Notes under the pieces: model-generated | What the model was told of the DNA's origin: nothing | The model's database searches: none | The model's input: the letters and a program-made list of their open reading frames with translations, nothing else | Made by a program: the position numbers and the translations under genes | In this document: positions 7,332 to 15,621 of the stretch, piece by piece | Layout of the letters: the number at the start of each line of letters is the position of its first letter | Numbering within the stretch: the stretch's first letter is position 1 | Assembly: GCF_002192415.1 (NCBI RefSeq) | Contig: NZ_CP021780.1 | Location: 2,356,001 to 2,420,000, forward strand | Direction: 5' to 3' | Length of the DNA stretch: 64,000 nucleotides | Origin: Paenibacillus donghaensis | GTDB taxonomy: Bacteria; Bacillota; Bacilli; Paenibacillales; Paenibacillaceae

Positions 7332-8099
7332 ATGCTGAAGATTGGCTTGCAATTGTATACGCTGAGAGAAGAGCTGGAACAGGATTTCGAGGGAACCTTG
7401 CGCAAGGTGGCTGCTCTTGGCTACAGCGGTGTGGAGTTCTATCATTTCTTCGGCCGTAGTAGCGCTGACATAAAGCAGCTGCTGGACGAGACCGGACTGG
7501 TTGCGCTGGGCGCGCATCGCCCGTATGACGCACTGCTGAATGAAACTGAACAAGAAATCGCCTACAACCTGGAGATTGGCAATAAACGTCTAGTCATACC
7601 TTATCTTACTGAAGAGCAGCGCAATTATCCTGAGGTTGCCGAGAACCTGAAGCTCATTGGACAGAAGTGCAAGGCGCACGGGGTAGTCCTGCTCTACCAT
7701 AACCATGATTTTGAGCTGATTGAACGCTTCGGCGAGCTTACAGCCTTTGACGGCTTATTTGCCGAGGTACCGGCTGAACTGCTGCAGGTGGAGATGGATA
7801 CATGCTGGGTGCATCACGCGGGTTATGATGCCATTGCTTATGTCAACAAATACGCCGGACGTCTGCCGGTTATCCACCTGAAGGATATGAAGAAGCAGGC
7901 AGACGGTTCTGCTGAAACCGTTGTGCTGGGCGAAGGTGAAGTAGATCTGGCCGGTATTGTGGAGGCCGCAGCAGAAGCGGGCACAGAGTGGGCCGTAGTG
8001 GAACAGGATTATTGCCGCCGTCCGGCGCTGGATAGTATTGCAGATAGTATGGAATGGCTGAGAACCTATGCGAATCAAGGAGGAAAAGTTCATGTCTAA
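7332..8099 (+). CDS. Sugar phosphate isomerase/epimerase-like TIM-barrel protein
   Basis: This member of the xylose-isomerase-like TIM-barrel superfamily (IolE/IolI/Hyi relatives) has 255 residues, the usual length. Visible strands are KIGLQLYTLREE at the start, YSGVEFYHFFG, GVVLLYHNHDFEL, LLQVEMDTCWVHHAGYD and PVIHLKDMKK. The E-x-D, H-x-x-D and H-L-K-D motifs are likely metal ligands. As first gene of the operon it probably isomerises or dehydrates the keto-sugar or cyclitol produced by the neighbouring dehydrogenases. The substrate cannot be read from sequence. Confidence 0.82.
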   Translation: MLKIGLQLYTLREELEQDFEGTLRKVAALGYSGVEFYHFFGRSSADIKQLLDETGLVALGAHRPYDALLNETEQEIAYNLEIGNKRLVIPYLTEEQRNYPEVAENLKLIGQKCKAHGVVLLYHNHDFELIERFGELTAFDGLFAEVPAELLQVEMDTCWVHHAGYDAIAYVNKYAGRLPVIHLKDMKKQADGSAETVVLGEGEVDLAGIVEAAAEAGTEWAVVEQDYCRRPALDSIADSMEWLRTYANQGGKVHV

Positions 8100-9189
8100 C
8101 AAATTAAAAATTGCTATTATCGGTTGCGGGGGAATCGCAAACGGGAAACATATGCCAAGCTTGTCCCGTCAGGCGGATGCTGAAATGGTGGCCTTCTGCG
8201 ATATTGTAGAGGAACGCGCTCAGGAAGCGGCCAAAACATATGGCTCCGAAGGAGCGGTGGTGTATACCGATTTCCGCAAGCTGTTGGCAGACGGTGGGTT
8301 TGATATTGTGCATGTGTGCACACCGAATGACAGCCACTCCGAGATTACGGTAGCTGCGCTTGAAGCAGGGAATCATGTGTTGTGTGAGAAGCCTATGGCC
8401 AAGACCACGGCGCAAGCCCAGGACATGCTGGACGCCGCACGCCGCACCGGCAAGAAGCTCTCCATCGCTTACCAGAACCGTTTCCGTTCGGACAGTGAAT
8501 ATATGAAAGCGTTGTGTGAGAATGGCGACCTTGGCGATATTTATTATGCCAAAGCGATTGCGCTCCGCCGCCGCGCGGTTCCAACCTGGGGTGTGTTTCT
8601 TGATGAAGACAAGCAGGGCGGCGGACCGCTGATCGATATCGGCACCCATGCGCTTGATCTTACCCTGTGGATGATGGACAACTACAAGCCGCGTTCCGTA
8701 ATGGGCAACACCTATCACAAGCTGGCCAAGAACGGGAATTCGGGCAATGCTTTTGGCCCATGGGACCCGGAGCAGTTCAAGGTGGAAGATTCTGCCTTCG
8801 CGTTCATTACGATGGAGAACGGCGCAACGATTGTACTTGAATCCAGCTGGGCACTGAACGTTTCGGAGTACGGGGAAGCGAGAACGATGCTGGCCGGTAC
8901 GGAAGGCGGAGCCGATATGGCTGACGGCCTGCGCATTAACGGCGATCGTGGCGGACGCCTGTATGAGACGAAGGTAGACTTGTCTGCGGGCGGGGTAGCC
9001 TTCTACAACGGCGGTGAAGAGGATGCCGCTGACCGTGAAGCCCGGCTGTGGCTGGAAGCGGTAAGGGAAGACAAGGAGCCGGTTGTGAAGCCGGAGCAGG
9101 CTTTTGTCGTGACCCAGATCCTCGAAGCGGTGTATGAATCGGCGCGAACCGGACGTGCAGTATATTTTGACGGAACATCCGATCTTTAA
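8092..9189 (+). CDS. Gfo/Idh/MocA-family NAD(P)-dependent oxidoreductase
   Basis: This cytoplasmic dehydrogenase probably oxidises a sugar or inositol hydroxyl. The N-terminal Rossmann fold shows KIAIIGCGGIANGKHMPSL. The family motif EKPMAKT (catalytic Lys) follows, then GGGPLIDIGTHALDLTLWMM with the Asp and His used for substrate. The open frame begins at 8068, but AAGGAGG ahead of ATG 8092 marks the start. That ATG overlaps the stop of the preceding gene by 8 bp, which suggests translational coupling. Confidence 0.88.
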   Translation: MSNKLKIAIIGCGGIANGKHMPSLSRQADAEMVAFCDIVEERAQEAAKTYGSEGAVVYTDFRKLLADGGFDIVHVCTPNDSHSEITVAALEAGNHVLCEKPMAKTTAQAQDMLDAARRTGKKLSIAYQNRFRSDSEYMKALCENGDLGDIYYAKAIALRRRAVPTWGVFLDEDKQGGGPLIDIGTHALDLTLWMMDNYKPRSVMGNTYHKLAKNGNSGNAFGPWDPEQFKVEDSAFAFITMENGATIVLESSWALNVSEYGEARTMLAGTEGGADMADGLRINGDRGGRLYETKVDLSAGGVAFYNGGEEDAADREARLWLEAVREDKEPVVKPEQAFVVTQILEAVYESARTGRAVYFDGTSDL

Positions 9190-9239
9190 TAGAATAATCT
9201 ATATATCATCAAGCTACCAGAGAAGCAGGAGTGGAGACC

Positions 9240-10313
9240 ATGAATACAAGCAAACATACTGTAGTTATTGTTGGTTATGGAGGAATGGGAAGCTATCACG
9301 CCGGATTAATCCGCGAGAATGACCGGCTGGAAGTAACAGGCACCTACGATCTGCTGGAAGAACGGCGCGCCGCTTCGGTGGAAGCGGGGTATAGAAGCTA
9401 CGCAAGCTTCGAGGAAGTGCTTGATGATTCAGCTGTGGAGATCGTATTGATTGCCACACCTAATGATGTGCACAAGGAGATTGCCATTCAGGCGCTGCAG
9501 GCTGGCAAACATGTGATCTGCGAGAAGCCGGTGGCTATGTCTTCCGATGAGTTCAAAGAGATGTTGGCCGCAGCCGGTGAAGCCGGACGCACGCTGATGG
9601 TGCATCAGAACAGACGCTGGGATGAAGATTTCCGGGTAATCAAGCAGATGTATGACAAGGAAACGATTGGCTCACTGTTCCAGCTGGAGTCGCGGGTTCA
9701 TGGAGCCAATGGGATTCCCGGCGACTGGCGTCACGTCAAGGAGCAGGGAGGAGGCATGCTGCTGGATTGGGGCGTCCACCTGCTGGACCAGCTGCTGTTT
9801 ATGATTGACAGTCGAATCACCAGTGTCAGCAGCAGCCTTAGCTTCATCCTGGGCAATGAAGTCGATGACGGTTTCGAAGCCGTGATTCAGTTCGAGAACG
9901 GAGTGAAAGCGATGGTTGAAGTCGGCACCACCAACTTCATTTCCCTGCCGAGATGGTATGTGAAGGGTAGCGAAGGAACGGCAGTGATCGAAGATTGGTC
10001 CCTTACCGGCAGATACGTAACCCGCAACAATGAAGGTGTGCGGGTGGAGCCGAAGCCGATCCGTGCCGGCGTAGGCTTGACCAAGACGATGGCGCCGCCA
10101 TCGGAAGGCGCGACAATTACTGAGGCGTTACCTGCTGCGGCCGAACTGCCCTCTTCCTTCTTCGATAACTTCGCCGATGTGATTGAGGGTACGGCTGAGC
10201 CGATCGTCAAGAACGCCGAAGTGCTGCGGGTGCAGCATCTGATTGAAGCTATTTTTGCAGCGGCTGAGAAGAATGAAGTGATCAAGAATTTCGACCTGTA
10301 CACGAGTAAGTAA
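9240..10313 (+). CDS. Second Gfo/Idh/MocA-family oxidoreductase
   Basis: It is paralogous in fold to the preceding gene but clearly diverged. Rossmann motif VVIVGYGGMGSYHAG, catalytic EKPVAMS, and GGGMLLDWGVHLLDQLLFM are visible. An earlier GTG at 9231 is in frame, but AGGAG at 9227-9231 fits the ATG at 9240 with an 8-nt spacer. It is co-directional, 50 bp after the first dehydrogenase, and probably performs a second redox step on the same pathway. Confidence 0.88.
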   Translation: MNTSKHTVVIVGYGGMGSYHAGLIRENDRLEVTGTYDLLEERRAASVEAGYRSYASFEEVLDDSAVEIVLIATPNDVHKEIAIQALQAGKHVICEKPVAMSSDEFKEMLAAAGEAGRTLMVHQNRRWDEDFRVIKQMYDKETIGSLFQLESRVHGANGIPGDWRHVKEQGGGMLLDWGVHLLDQLLFMIDSRITSVSSSLSFILGNEVDDGFEAVIQFENGVKAMVEVGTTNFISLPRWYVKGSEGTAVIEDWSLTGRYVTRNNEGVRVEPKPIRAGVGLTKTMAPPSEGATITEALPAAAELPSSFFDNFADVIEGTAEPIVKNAEVLRVQHLIEAIFAAAEKNEVIKNFDLYTSK

Positions 10314-10352
10314 TCCCCCAAATACATTTCTACGGATGAGAGGCGTTCAATA

Positions 10353-11321
10353 ATGAAACTCGGAGTATTTATGGTACTGTTCGGCGGACGCAAGCTGGAA
10401 GATGCCCTGGATTATGTAGCATCCAAGGGGCTGAAGGCGGTAGAGATCGGTACAGGCGGCAACCCTGGCAACAGCCACTGCGATCCTAAGCTGCTGCTGG
10501 AGAATGAGACGGCGCTGAAGGAATTCAAGCATGCAGTAGAATCCAGAGGGCTGATGATCAGTGCCTTGAGCTGTCACGGCAACCCGTTGCATCCGCAAAA
10601 GGAGCTGGCACGCAAGGACCATGACGATTTCGTTCATACGGTCAAACTGGCGCAGAAGCTGGGCGTAGAAGTAGTGAACACGTTCTCCGGGTGTCCGGGA
10701 GATCATGAGAATGCGAAATATCCGAACTGGCCGGTCGCTCCCTGGCCCAATGATTATCAGGAGATTCTGGCCTGGCAATGGGAGAACAAAGTCATTCCTT
10801 ACTGGCGCGAATGGGGTGCCTTCGCAGCTGAGCATGGGGTGAAGGTTGGACTGGAGCTGCATGGCGGATTCTCTGTACATACTCCAGCTACGCTGCTGCG
10901 GCTTAGAGAAGCGGCAGGTGAAGTGATCGGTGCGAATCTGGACCCAAGCCATATGTGGTGGCAGGGAATTGATCCGGTGCAGGCGATTCATATCCTGGGC
11001 CGTCAAGGTGCAATTCACCACTTCCATGCCAAGGACACTGTGATTGATCCGGTGAATGTCAACATGCATGGTCTGACAGATATGCAGTCTTATGAGAAAA
11101 TGCTGGACCGTGCCTGGCAGTTCCGTTCCGTAGGTTACGGACATGATATGAAGACATGGGCGGATATTATGAGTGCACTGCGCCTGGTCGGCTATGATTA
11201 TGTAGTCAGCATAGAACATGAGGATGGTTTGATGTCTGTAGAAGAAGGTTTCTCCAAAGCTGTGGACAATCTGCACCAGGTCCTTATTCAAGAGCCGCTC
11301 GCCGATATGTGGTGGGTCTAA
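10353..11321 (+). CDS. Sugar phosphate isomerase/epimerase-like TIM-barrel protein
   Basis: This 322-residue TIM-barrel protein is of the same broad superfamily as 7332-8099, but longer and of a different subgroup. Visible features are KLGVFMVLFGGRKLEDAL, KAVEIGTGGNPGNSH, GVKVGLELHGGFSVH (metal Glu), GANLDPSHMWWQGID (Asp/His) and YVVSIEHEDG (final Glu). The start ATG is preceded by GAGAGGCG. It closes the four-gene operon; a hairpin lies at 11371. Confidence 0.84.
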   Translation: MKLGVFMVLFGGRKLEDALDYVASKGLKAVEIGTGGNPGNSHCDPKLLLENETALKEFKHAVESRGLMISALSCHGNPLHPQKELARKDHDDFVHTVKLAQKLGVEVVNTFSGCPGDHENAKYPNWPVAPWPNDYQEILAWQWENKVIPYWREWGAFAAEHGVKVGLELHGGFSVHTPATLLRLREAAGEVIGANLDPSHMWWQGIDPVQAIHILGRQGAIHHFHAKDTVIDPVNVNMHGLTDMQSYEKMLDRAWQFRSVGYGHDMKTWADIMSALRLVGYDYVVSIEHEDGLMSVEEGFSKAVDNLHQVLIQEPLADMWWV

Positions 11322-11370
11322 GCGTTACTCTTTAATGACTAAAGATTACAATGAGCTGCACAATCATTTG

Positions 11371-11404
11371 CGGAAGTCGCCCTTAAGCTTGACGGCGGCT
11401 TCCT
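11371..11404 (+). terminator. Hairpin after the sugar operon
   Basis: GGAAGTCGCC and GGCGGCTTCC form a 10-bp stem (one G-U pair) with a 13-nt loop. Only a short T tract follows, so efficiency is uncertain. Confidence 0.5.
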
Positions 11405-11474
11405 TGTGCTGACATAAGGCTTGCAAATGTATGTCGTGGCTGTGGCGTACCTACATTACTGGGAGGAATTTGTT

Positions 11475-12443
11475 GTGGAGAGCTTCACGAAATCCAAATT
11501 GACAGAACAACAGCTGGTCATCCTGACTGCCGCTGCATTGGGGCCGGAGATCGGGATCATCAACAGCCGGGAGCTGACCGGAGGCATGTTCAATGCAGCT
11601 TATGAATTGGAGCTAAGTGACGGTCGAGCCGTTATTCTGAAGATAGCCCCGCCTTCGGGGGTTGAATTGTTGACCTATGAACACAATATTATGCAGGCTG
11701 AGGTCGCAGCCCTGCGTCTGGTGCATGCAGCCGGCAAGGTACCCGTGCCGGAGGTTTACGCTTATGATGACAGCCTGCAGCTGTACCCGTCGCCTTTTTT
11801 CTTCATGGAGAAGATTGATGGGCAGCCATATAATGAAGTCAAAGAAGAGCTGTCTGCGGAAACGCGTGCCAGTATCGAGACCCAGCTGGGAATCTACAAC
11901 CGCGAGATTAATGAGCTGCGCGGGGATCGGTTTGGCTATTTTGACAATACCGGTAAGCGGAATGAGCAAGACTGGAGAACTACATTTAAGGGAATGATCC
12001 TTGATATTCTGGAAGATGGTCAGCGACTGAACGCCTGGCTGCCTGCTCCGGTTGAGGAGATCAAGCTTGAGATTGACAAATATTTGCCTGCACTCGATGA
12101 GGTGACGGTTCCTCGCCTGGTGCACTGGGATTTATGGAACGGCAACTTGTTCGTCAAGGAGGGTGCGATATCGTCCATTATTGACTGGGAACGGGCGCTG
12201 TGGGGTGATGTGCTGCTGGAATATTATTTCCGTCATTTTGAGAACTCAGCAGCATTCCACAAGGGGTATGGCAGCGAATTTACTAGCCCGAACGAACAGC
12301 GACGGATTCGCTTATACGATTTCTACCTGGATCTCATCCTCTGCATCGAATGCTATTCCCGCCAGTATGAGGATCAGGACCACCGGAACTGGACTCAGGA
12401 TAATCTGCAGGACAGCTGGGAACGGTTCATAAATGAAGCTTAA
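11475..12443 (+). CDS. Phosphotransferase, APH/choline-kinase family
   Basis: This protein-kinase-fold small-molecule phosphotransferase has 322 residues from the chosen GTG. The catalytic loop VHWDLWNGNLFV (HxDxxxxN) and the metal-binding IIDWERALWGD (D-W-E) are intact. The ATP-binding strand region is GGMFNAAYELELSDGRAVILK (K = ATP Lys, written in parts: GGMFNAAYELEL, then VILKIAP). The open frame begins at 11421, but GGGAGG at 11461-11466 with an 8-nt spacer points to GTG 11475. Related proteins phosphorylate aminoglycosides, macrolides, sugars or amino acids. Sequence alone does not show drug resistance. Confidence 0.8.
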   Translation: MESFTKSKLTEQQLVILTAAALGPEIGIINSRELTGGMFNAAYELELSDGRAVILKIAPPSGVELLTYEHNIMQAEVAALRLVHAAGKVPVPEVYAYDDSLQLYPSPFFFMEKIDGQPYNEVKEELSAETRASIETQLGIYNREINELRGDRFGYFDNTGKRNEQDWRTTFKGMILDILEDGQRLNAWLPAPVEEIKLEIDKYLPALDEVTVPRLVHWDLWNGNLFVKEGAISSIIDWERALWGDVLLEYYFRHFENSAAFHKGYGSEFTSPNEQRRIRLYDFYLDLILCIECYSRQYEDQDHRNWTQDNLQDSWERFINEA

Positions 12444-12527
12444 ACAGGGAATCGCAGCTTGACTCTGGAAGCAAGCGAAGAACTGATAACAGCCAATGTA
12501 AGCATTTTCTCATATTTCAGAAAAATC

Positions 12528-12598
12528 TTGACTTAAACCTACAAAACTAGATACAATATTACTTATTGCTAATCATCATTAAATGAGAATTATTATCA
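12528..12598 (+). promoter_or_regulatory. Promoter with Fur box
   Basis: TTGACT (12528) - 18 nt - TACAAT (12552-12557) is a sigma-A-like promoter. It is followed at 12584-12598 by TGAGAATTATTATCA, a 7-1-7 Fur box with one mismatch. The identical 15-mer lies at 54108. This predicts iron-repressed transcription of the OppD-like gene. Confidence 0.7.
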
Positions 12599-12628
12599 TA
12601 ATTATCCAGAAATGGAGAGGGTGACAGG

Positions 12629-13696
12629 ATGGAGCGCCTTTTAGAGGTCAAAGATTTGGCAATTTCGTTCAGAACACGTGGTGGTGAAGTACAAGCGATC
12701 CGTGGTGTAAGCTTTCATGTGGACAAGGGTGAGACCCTTGCGATCGTAGGAGAATCCGGTTCCGGCAAAAGTGTAACTTCGCAGGCGGTAATGAAGCTGG
12801 TTCCCCAACCGATGGGCCATTACAAACGCGGCAAGATTATGTTTGACGGGCAGGAGCTGATCGCCAAAACCGAAAAGCAAATGCAGAAGATTCGCGGCAA
12901 GGAGATCGGTATGATCTTCCAGGACCCGATGACCTCGCTGAATCCGATGATGAAGGTCGGCAAACAGATTACCGAAGTATTGTTCAAGCATGAGGATATT
13001 TCCAAGGCGGATGCCTACAAACGCGGGATTGAGCTGCTCAATCTGGTGGGAATTCCTTCCCCTGAACGCCGTTTCCAGCAGTATCCGCATGAGTTCAGCG
13101 GCGGGATGCGTCAACGTGTGGTTATCGCCATGGCGCTTGCGGCCAACCCGAAGCTGCTGATTGCGGACGAGCCTACCACTGCGCTTGACGTAACGATCCA
13201 GGCTCAGATTCTTGATCTGATGAAGGATCTGCAGAAGAAAATTGACACCGCAATTATTTTCATTACCCATGATCTTGGCGTTGTAGCCCGCATGGCTGAC
13301 CGTGTAGCTGTAATGTATGCCGGACAGATTGTGGAAATGGGCACAGCTGCCGAAATTTTCTATGATCCAAGACATCCGTACACCTGGGGACTGCTGGCTT
13401 CGATGCCAAGTCTGGAGAGCAAAGGCTCCCAGCTTACGGCCATTCCGGGTACACCTCCCGATCTGATCAAGCCGCCTAAGGGCGATGCTTTTGCGCTCCG
13501 CAGCACCTATGCGATGCAGATCGATATGGAAAAAGAACCTCCTACCTACAAGGTATCGGATACACATCTGGTGAAATCCTGGCTGATGCACCCTATGGCA
13601 CCTGCAGTAGAGCCGCCGGATGTAGTTAAGAAGAGACGCCGCGTGCTGCCGAACGCTTATCCGGAGCCTGTATTGGTGGAGAATAACGAGTATTAA
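12629..13696 (+). CDS. OppD-like ABC transporter ATPase (orphan)
   Basis: This cytoplasmic ATPase belongs to the oligopeptide/dipeptide importer family. Walker A GESGSGKS (near residue 41), signature SGGMRQR, Walker B LLIADEPT and the H-loop ITHDLG are intact. The C-terminal oligopeptide-type extension starts with AIPGTPPDL. In that extension the four cysteine positions of DppD-type proteins read GDAF, LRS, QID and KSW, so no Fe-S ligands remain. I believe this is common in Bacillota OppD. Ribosome site GGAGAGGG. No permease, binding protein or OppF partner adjoins, and a terminator follows at once. A Fur box lies upstream. Confidence 0.85.
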   Translation: MERLLEVKDLAISFRTRGGEVQAIRGVSFHVDKGETLAIVGESGSGKSVTSQAVMKLVPQPMGHYKRGKIMFDGQELIAKTEKQMQKIRGKEIGMIFQDPMTSLNPMMKVGKQITEVLFKHEDISKADAYKRGIELLNLVGIPSPERRFQQYPHEFSGGMRQRVVIAMALAANPKLLIADEPTTALDVTIQAQILDLMKDLQKKIDTAIIFITHDLGVVARMADRVAVMYAGQIVEMGTAAEIFYDPRHPYTWGLLASMPSLESKGSQLTAIPGTPPDLIKPPKGDAFALRSTYAMQIDMEKEPPTYKVSDTHLVKSWLMHPMAPAVEPPDVVKKRRRVLPNAYPEPVLVENNEY

Positions 13697-13729
13697 TTTG
13701 TGTTCATCCGGACACGATAATTACAGAAG

Positions 13730-13758
13730 CGCCAGGCTGTCTTGCAGCCTGGCGTTTT
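13730..13758 (+). terminator. Intrinsic terminator of the OppD-like gene
   Basis: CGCCAGGCTG (13730-13739) pairs with CAGCCTGGCG (13745-13754), followed by TTTT. Confidence 0.88.
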
Positions 13759-13792
13759 GTTGAAATAGAAGAAAGTACAAGTTTCATCTGAT

Positions 13793-13900
13793 TCTTTATC
13801 CTTCTATTTCTCGCAGAAACGGATGCCTGAAAGCGATATTTAGTATCGCTGCTAAGGAAGCATACGCTTTTCAGAAGACGGCGAAGCCGTTTCTACTTGT
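13793..13900. repeat. Dispersed REP-like element, second copy
   Basis: It matches 5703-5808 over its whole length with only a few changes. The main ones are ATTT for ACGT in the central palindrome and TAAG for TTCG in the next loop. It has the same orientation as the 5.7-kb copy. Confidence 0.85.
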
Positions 13901-13965
13901 GGACCTGCCAAGCTGTGACTTTAACAAGACAAGCGTGGTACAATAGCTCGTAAAGGAGTGATAAT

Positions 13966-14235
13966 ATGTCCATTCAAATTGATGTCCAAACTACGCCGAA
14001 CCCGAATTCGATCAAAATCAACACCAACCAGACCTTGTTCGAAGGCCCTTCGAGCACATCGCTGAAGCAAGGCGACGCTACCGAGCATCCATTGGCCATT
14101 GCCCTGTTGGCTATTGAAGGCGTTGACAATATCTTCGGCATTCGTGATTTCGTAACCATCAGCAAAACTGCTGATGCCAGCTGGGATACCATCCTGCCGC
14201 AGGTTGAAGACGTTTTTGACAAAGTGTACGCATAG
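13966..14235 (+). CDS. Nfu/NifU N-terminal-domain protein
   Basis: This 89-residue stand-alone Nfu-N domain is recognised by TTPNPNSIKI near the start, a segment ending HPLAIALLAIEGVDNIFGI, and RDFVTISKTADASWDTILP. Full Nfu proteins add a C-terminal CxxC cluster-scaffold domain, which is absent here, as usual for the short Bacillota form. A role linked to Fe-S cluster handling is inferred only from the domain. Strong AAAGGAG site. Single gene between a REP-like element and a terminator. Confidence 0.8.
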   Translation: MSIQIDVQTTPNPNSIKINTNQTLFEGPSSTSLKQGDATEHPLAIALLAIEGVDNIFGIRDFVTISKTADASWDTILPQVEDVFDKVYA

Positions 14236-14270
14236 GACAGAAAAGACCGTTAAGATGGTGCAGATAATGA

Positions 14271-14311
14271 AGCCGGTTCATCGTGATTTGTGGCGATGGG
14301 CCGGTTTTTTT
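14271..14311 (+). terminator. Intrinsic terminator of the Nfu-N gene
   Basis: AAGCCGGTTCATCG pairs with CGATGGGCCGG (one bulge) and is followed by seven T. Confidence 0.85.
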
Positions 14312-14427
14312 CTGAAAATGTCAAAACCCTCCCAAGCCGACAACGCAGCCTGAGAGGGTGAGGAGGGAGAATCATGGGGGAATCAGAGGCGGATACGGTT
14401 GTAACTTAGAAAGTAGGTACTTAGAAA

Positions 14428-14715
14428 TTAGAAATCGGAAGTAGCGACTTCAATCGTGCCGAATACTGCGCCGGCAGCAGTACTGAGCAGAGCAGCTACT
14501 AGCAGCAGATTAACGGCAATAGTCAAGCTGTTTAATGCGGGAATCGTATAAGTGACCACTGGAGCGTTGACACGGTAAAGTACCAGATTTACTGGGAATG
14601 CCGAATTGTTATTAACAGTCACTGCGGCGTTGATGCCACCTGCCAGATTCTCATAATAGGATTTGCCAACTGACGGAGCCAGATTAAAGAATTGTTCCGG
14701 TAACAGGATTGCCAT
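14428..14715 (-). CDS. Small beta-rich hypothetical protein
   Basis: This 95-residue protein is not recognised. There is no signal peptide or cysteine. The middle (INAAVTVNNNSAFPVNLVLY) and the hydrophobic C-terminal half alternate like beta strands and end GTIEVATSDF. The short length and Asn/Val/Ala-rich strands recall small jelly-roll spore-surface subunits, but this is only an analogy. Ribosome site AAAGGAGG, 9 nt before the ATG. Monocistronic. Confidence 0.6.
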   Translation of the reverse strand: MAILLPEQFFNLAPSVGKSYYENLAGGINAAVTVNNNSAFPVNLVLYRVNAPVVTYTIPALNSLTIAVNLLLVAALLSTAAGAVFGTIEVATSDF

Positions 14716-14860
14716 AGTTAGAACCTCCTTTTCGTTTGATAGGATATACTATGCGGCAACTCTATTACAGCACTAGCGAATGACCCGTGGAGGTTAGCAC
14801 ATTCTCATAGAAAACCGGGCAAGCCATAGGGTAACGCCCTTGTTTATGCTGTCAGCGAGA

Positions 14861-15298
14861 TTAATCCCGGTTGTTTCGAATGCGCGTGATTACAACAACC
14901 GTCAGTATAACCACCGCCACAAGGACGGAGATTCCGGCCAGCGTCCACATGTCTGTCATTCTCTCTGCGGTGGTGCCGGAAGAGTTGCCCAGGAACAACG
15001 CAACTGTGCTGATGGCGACGAGGATTGCAACCGCCGCTCCCAGTGTTTTTTTGCCGAACAGGGCATTCCTGCTATTGCCGGGACCGGTGAAAGAGCCGAT
15101 CCAGATGATCCGAACCACATAGGAGCCGATGCTTACCATGAAGATAAAGTAATTGTTCAGCGGGTAGTCGAGCCACTGTATTCCCGAATCTTGCAGGCCC
15201 AGATCAGCGAGCAACAGACAAGCTACCAGCAGCAAGGTTTGATTCCCTACCTTGTTTCTTTTTTGCAGCTGCCGTTCATCCAGATGGGACTTGTTCAT
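14861..15298 (-). CDS. Four-helix membrane protein co-encoded with an XRE regulator
   Basis: This 145-residue protein begins MNKSHLDERQLQKRNKVGNQ and has four hydrophobic segments. The L-D-E-R-Q-x-x-x-R-N-K-x-G opening is typical of small Bacillota membrane proteins (DUF6773/DUF3796-like, recalled rather than searched) found after a compact XRE regulator. An ATG 9 nt upstream (15307) is in frame, but GGGAGGGTGAGAAGA fits ATG 15298. The gene overlaps the regulator's 3' end by 23 bp. No catalytic motif is seen. Confidence 0.7.
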   Translation of the reverse strand: MNKSHLDERQLQKRNKVGNQTLLLVACLLLADLGLQDSGIQWLDYPLNNYFIFMVSIGSYVVRIIWIGSFTGPGNSRNALFGKKTLGAAVAILVAISTVALFLGNSSGTTAERMTDMWTLAGISVLVAVVILTVVVITRIRNNRD

Positions 15299-15500
15299 TC
15301 TTCTCACCCTCCCAAAAAAGTTGGTCCAGCGTCAATCCGAGTGTCAGACAAATGTCGATGCAGAGCCTTATGGTGGGATTGTAATCCCCATTCTCGATAG
15401 CGATAATCGTCTGCCGGGTCACACCCACCGCTTCGGCTAGCTGCTTCTGCGACAGGTCTTTGGCCGCTCGGGCGGCTTTCAGTTTCAGGTTCTTACTCAT
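15276..15500 (-). CDS. Small XRE-family helix-turn-helix regulator
   Basis: This 74-residue protein is almost entirely one HTH_3 domain: LSQKQLAEAVGVTRQTIIAI followed by ENGDYNPTIRLCIDICLTLG. This is the compact YgzD/YozG-like class, usually paired with a small membrane protein as here. The start ATG at 15500 is preceded by GAGGTGAT. A 12-bp inverted repeat at 15518-15558 directly upstream is a likely operator. Confidence 0.85.
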   Translation of the reverse strand: MSKNLKLKAARAAKDLSQKQLAEAVGVTRQTIIAIENGDYNPTIRLCIDICLTLGLTLDQLFWEGEKNEQVPSG

Positions 15501-15517
15501 AAATCACCTCATGACCA

Positions 15518-15558
15518 ATGTAATATATACTATACCTAATGTCAAATATATATTACAT
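15518..15558. promoter_or_regulatory. Inverted repeat upstream of the XRE gene
   Basis: ATGTAATATATA (15518-15529) and TATATATTACAT (15547-15558) are perfect inverted 12-mers separated by 17 nt. They lie between the divergent XRE and exonuclease genes. An operator for the XRE protein is the simplest reading. Confidence 0.5.
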
Positions 15559-15621
15559 TTTTTGAGCGGCAAACTATGTTACACTGGTATAAATTCAACA
15601 GCAAGGAGAACCTGATCATAA

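Noticed and set aside
11475..12443. Aminoglycoside resistance gene
   Set aside because: The kinase fold and catalytic motifs are shared by many metabolic kinases, and no feature specific to drug kinases is visible.
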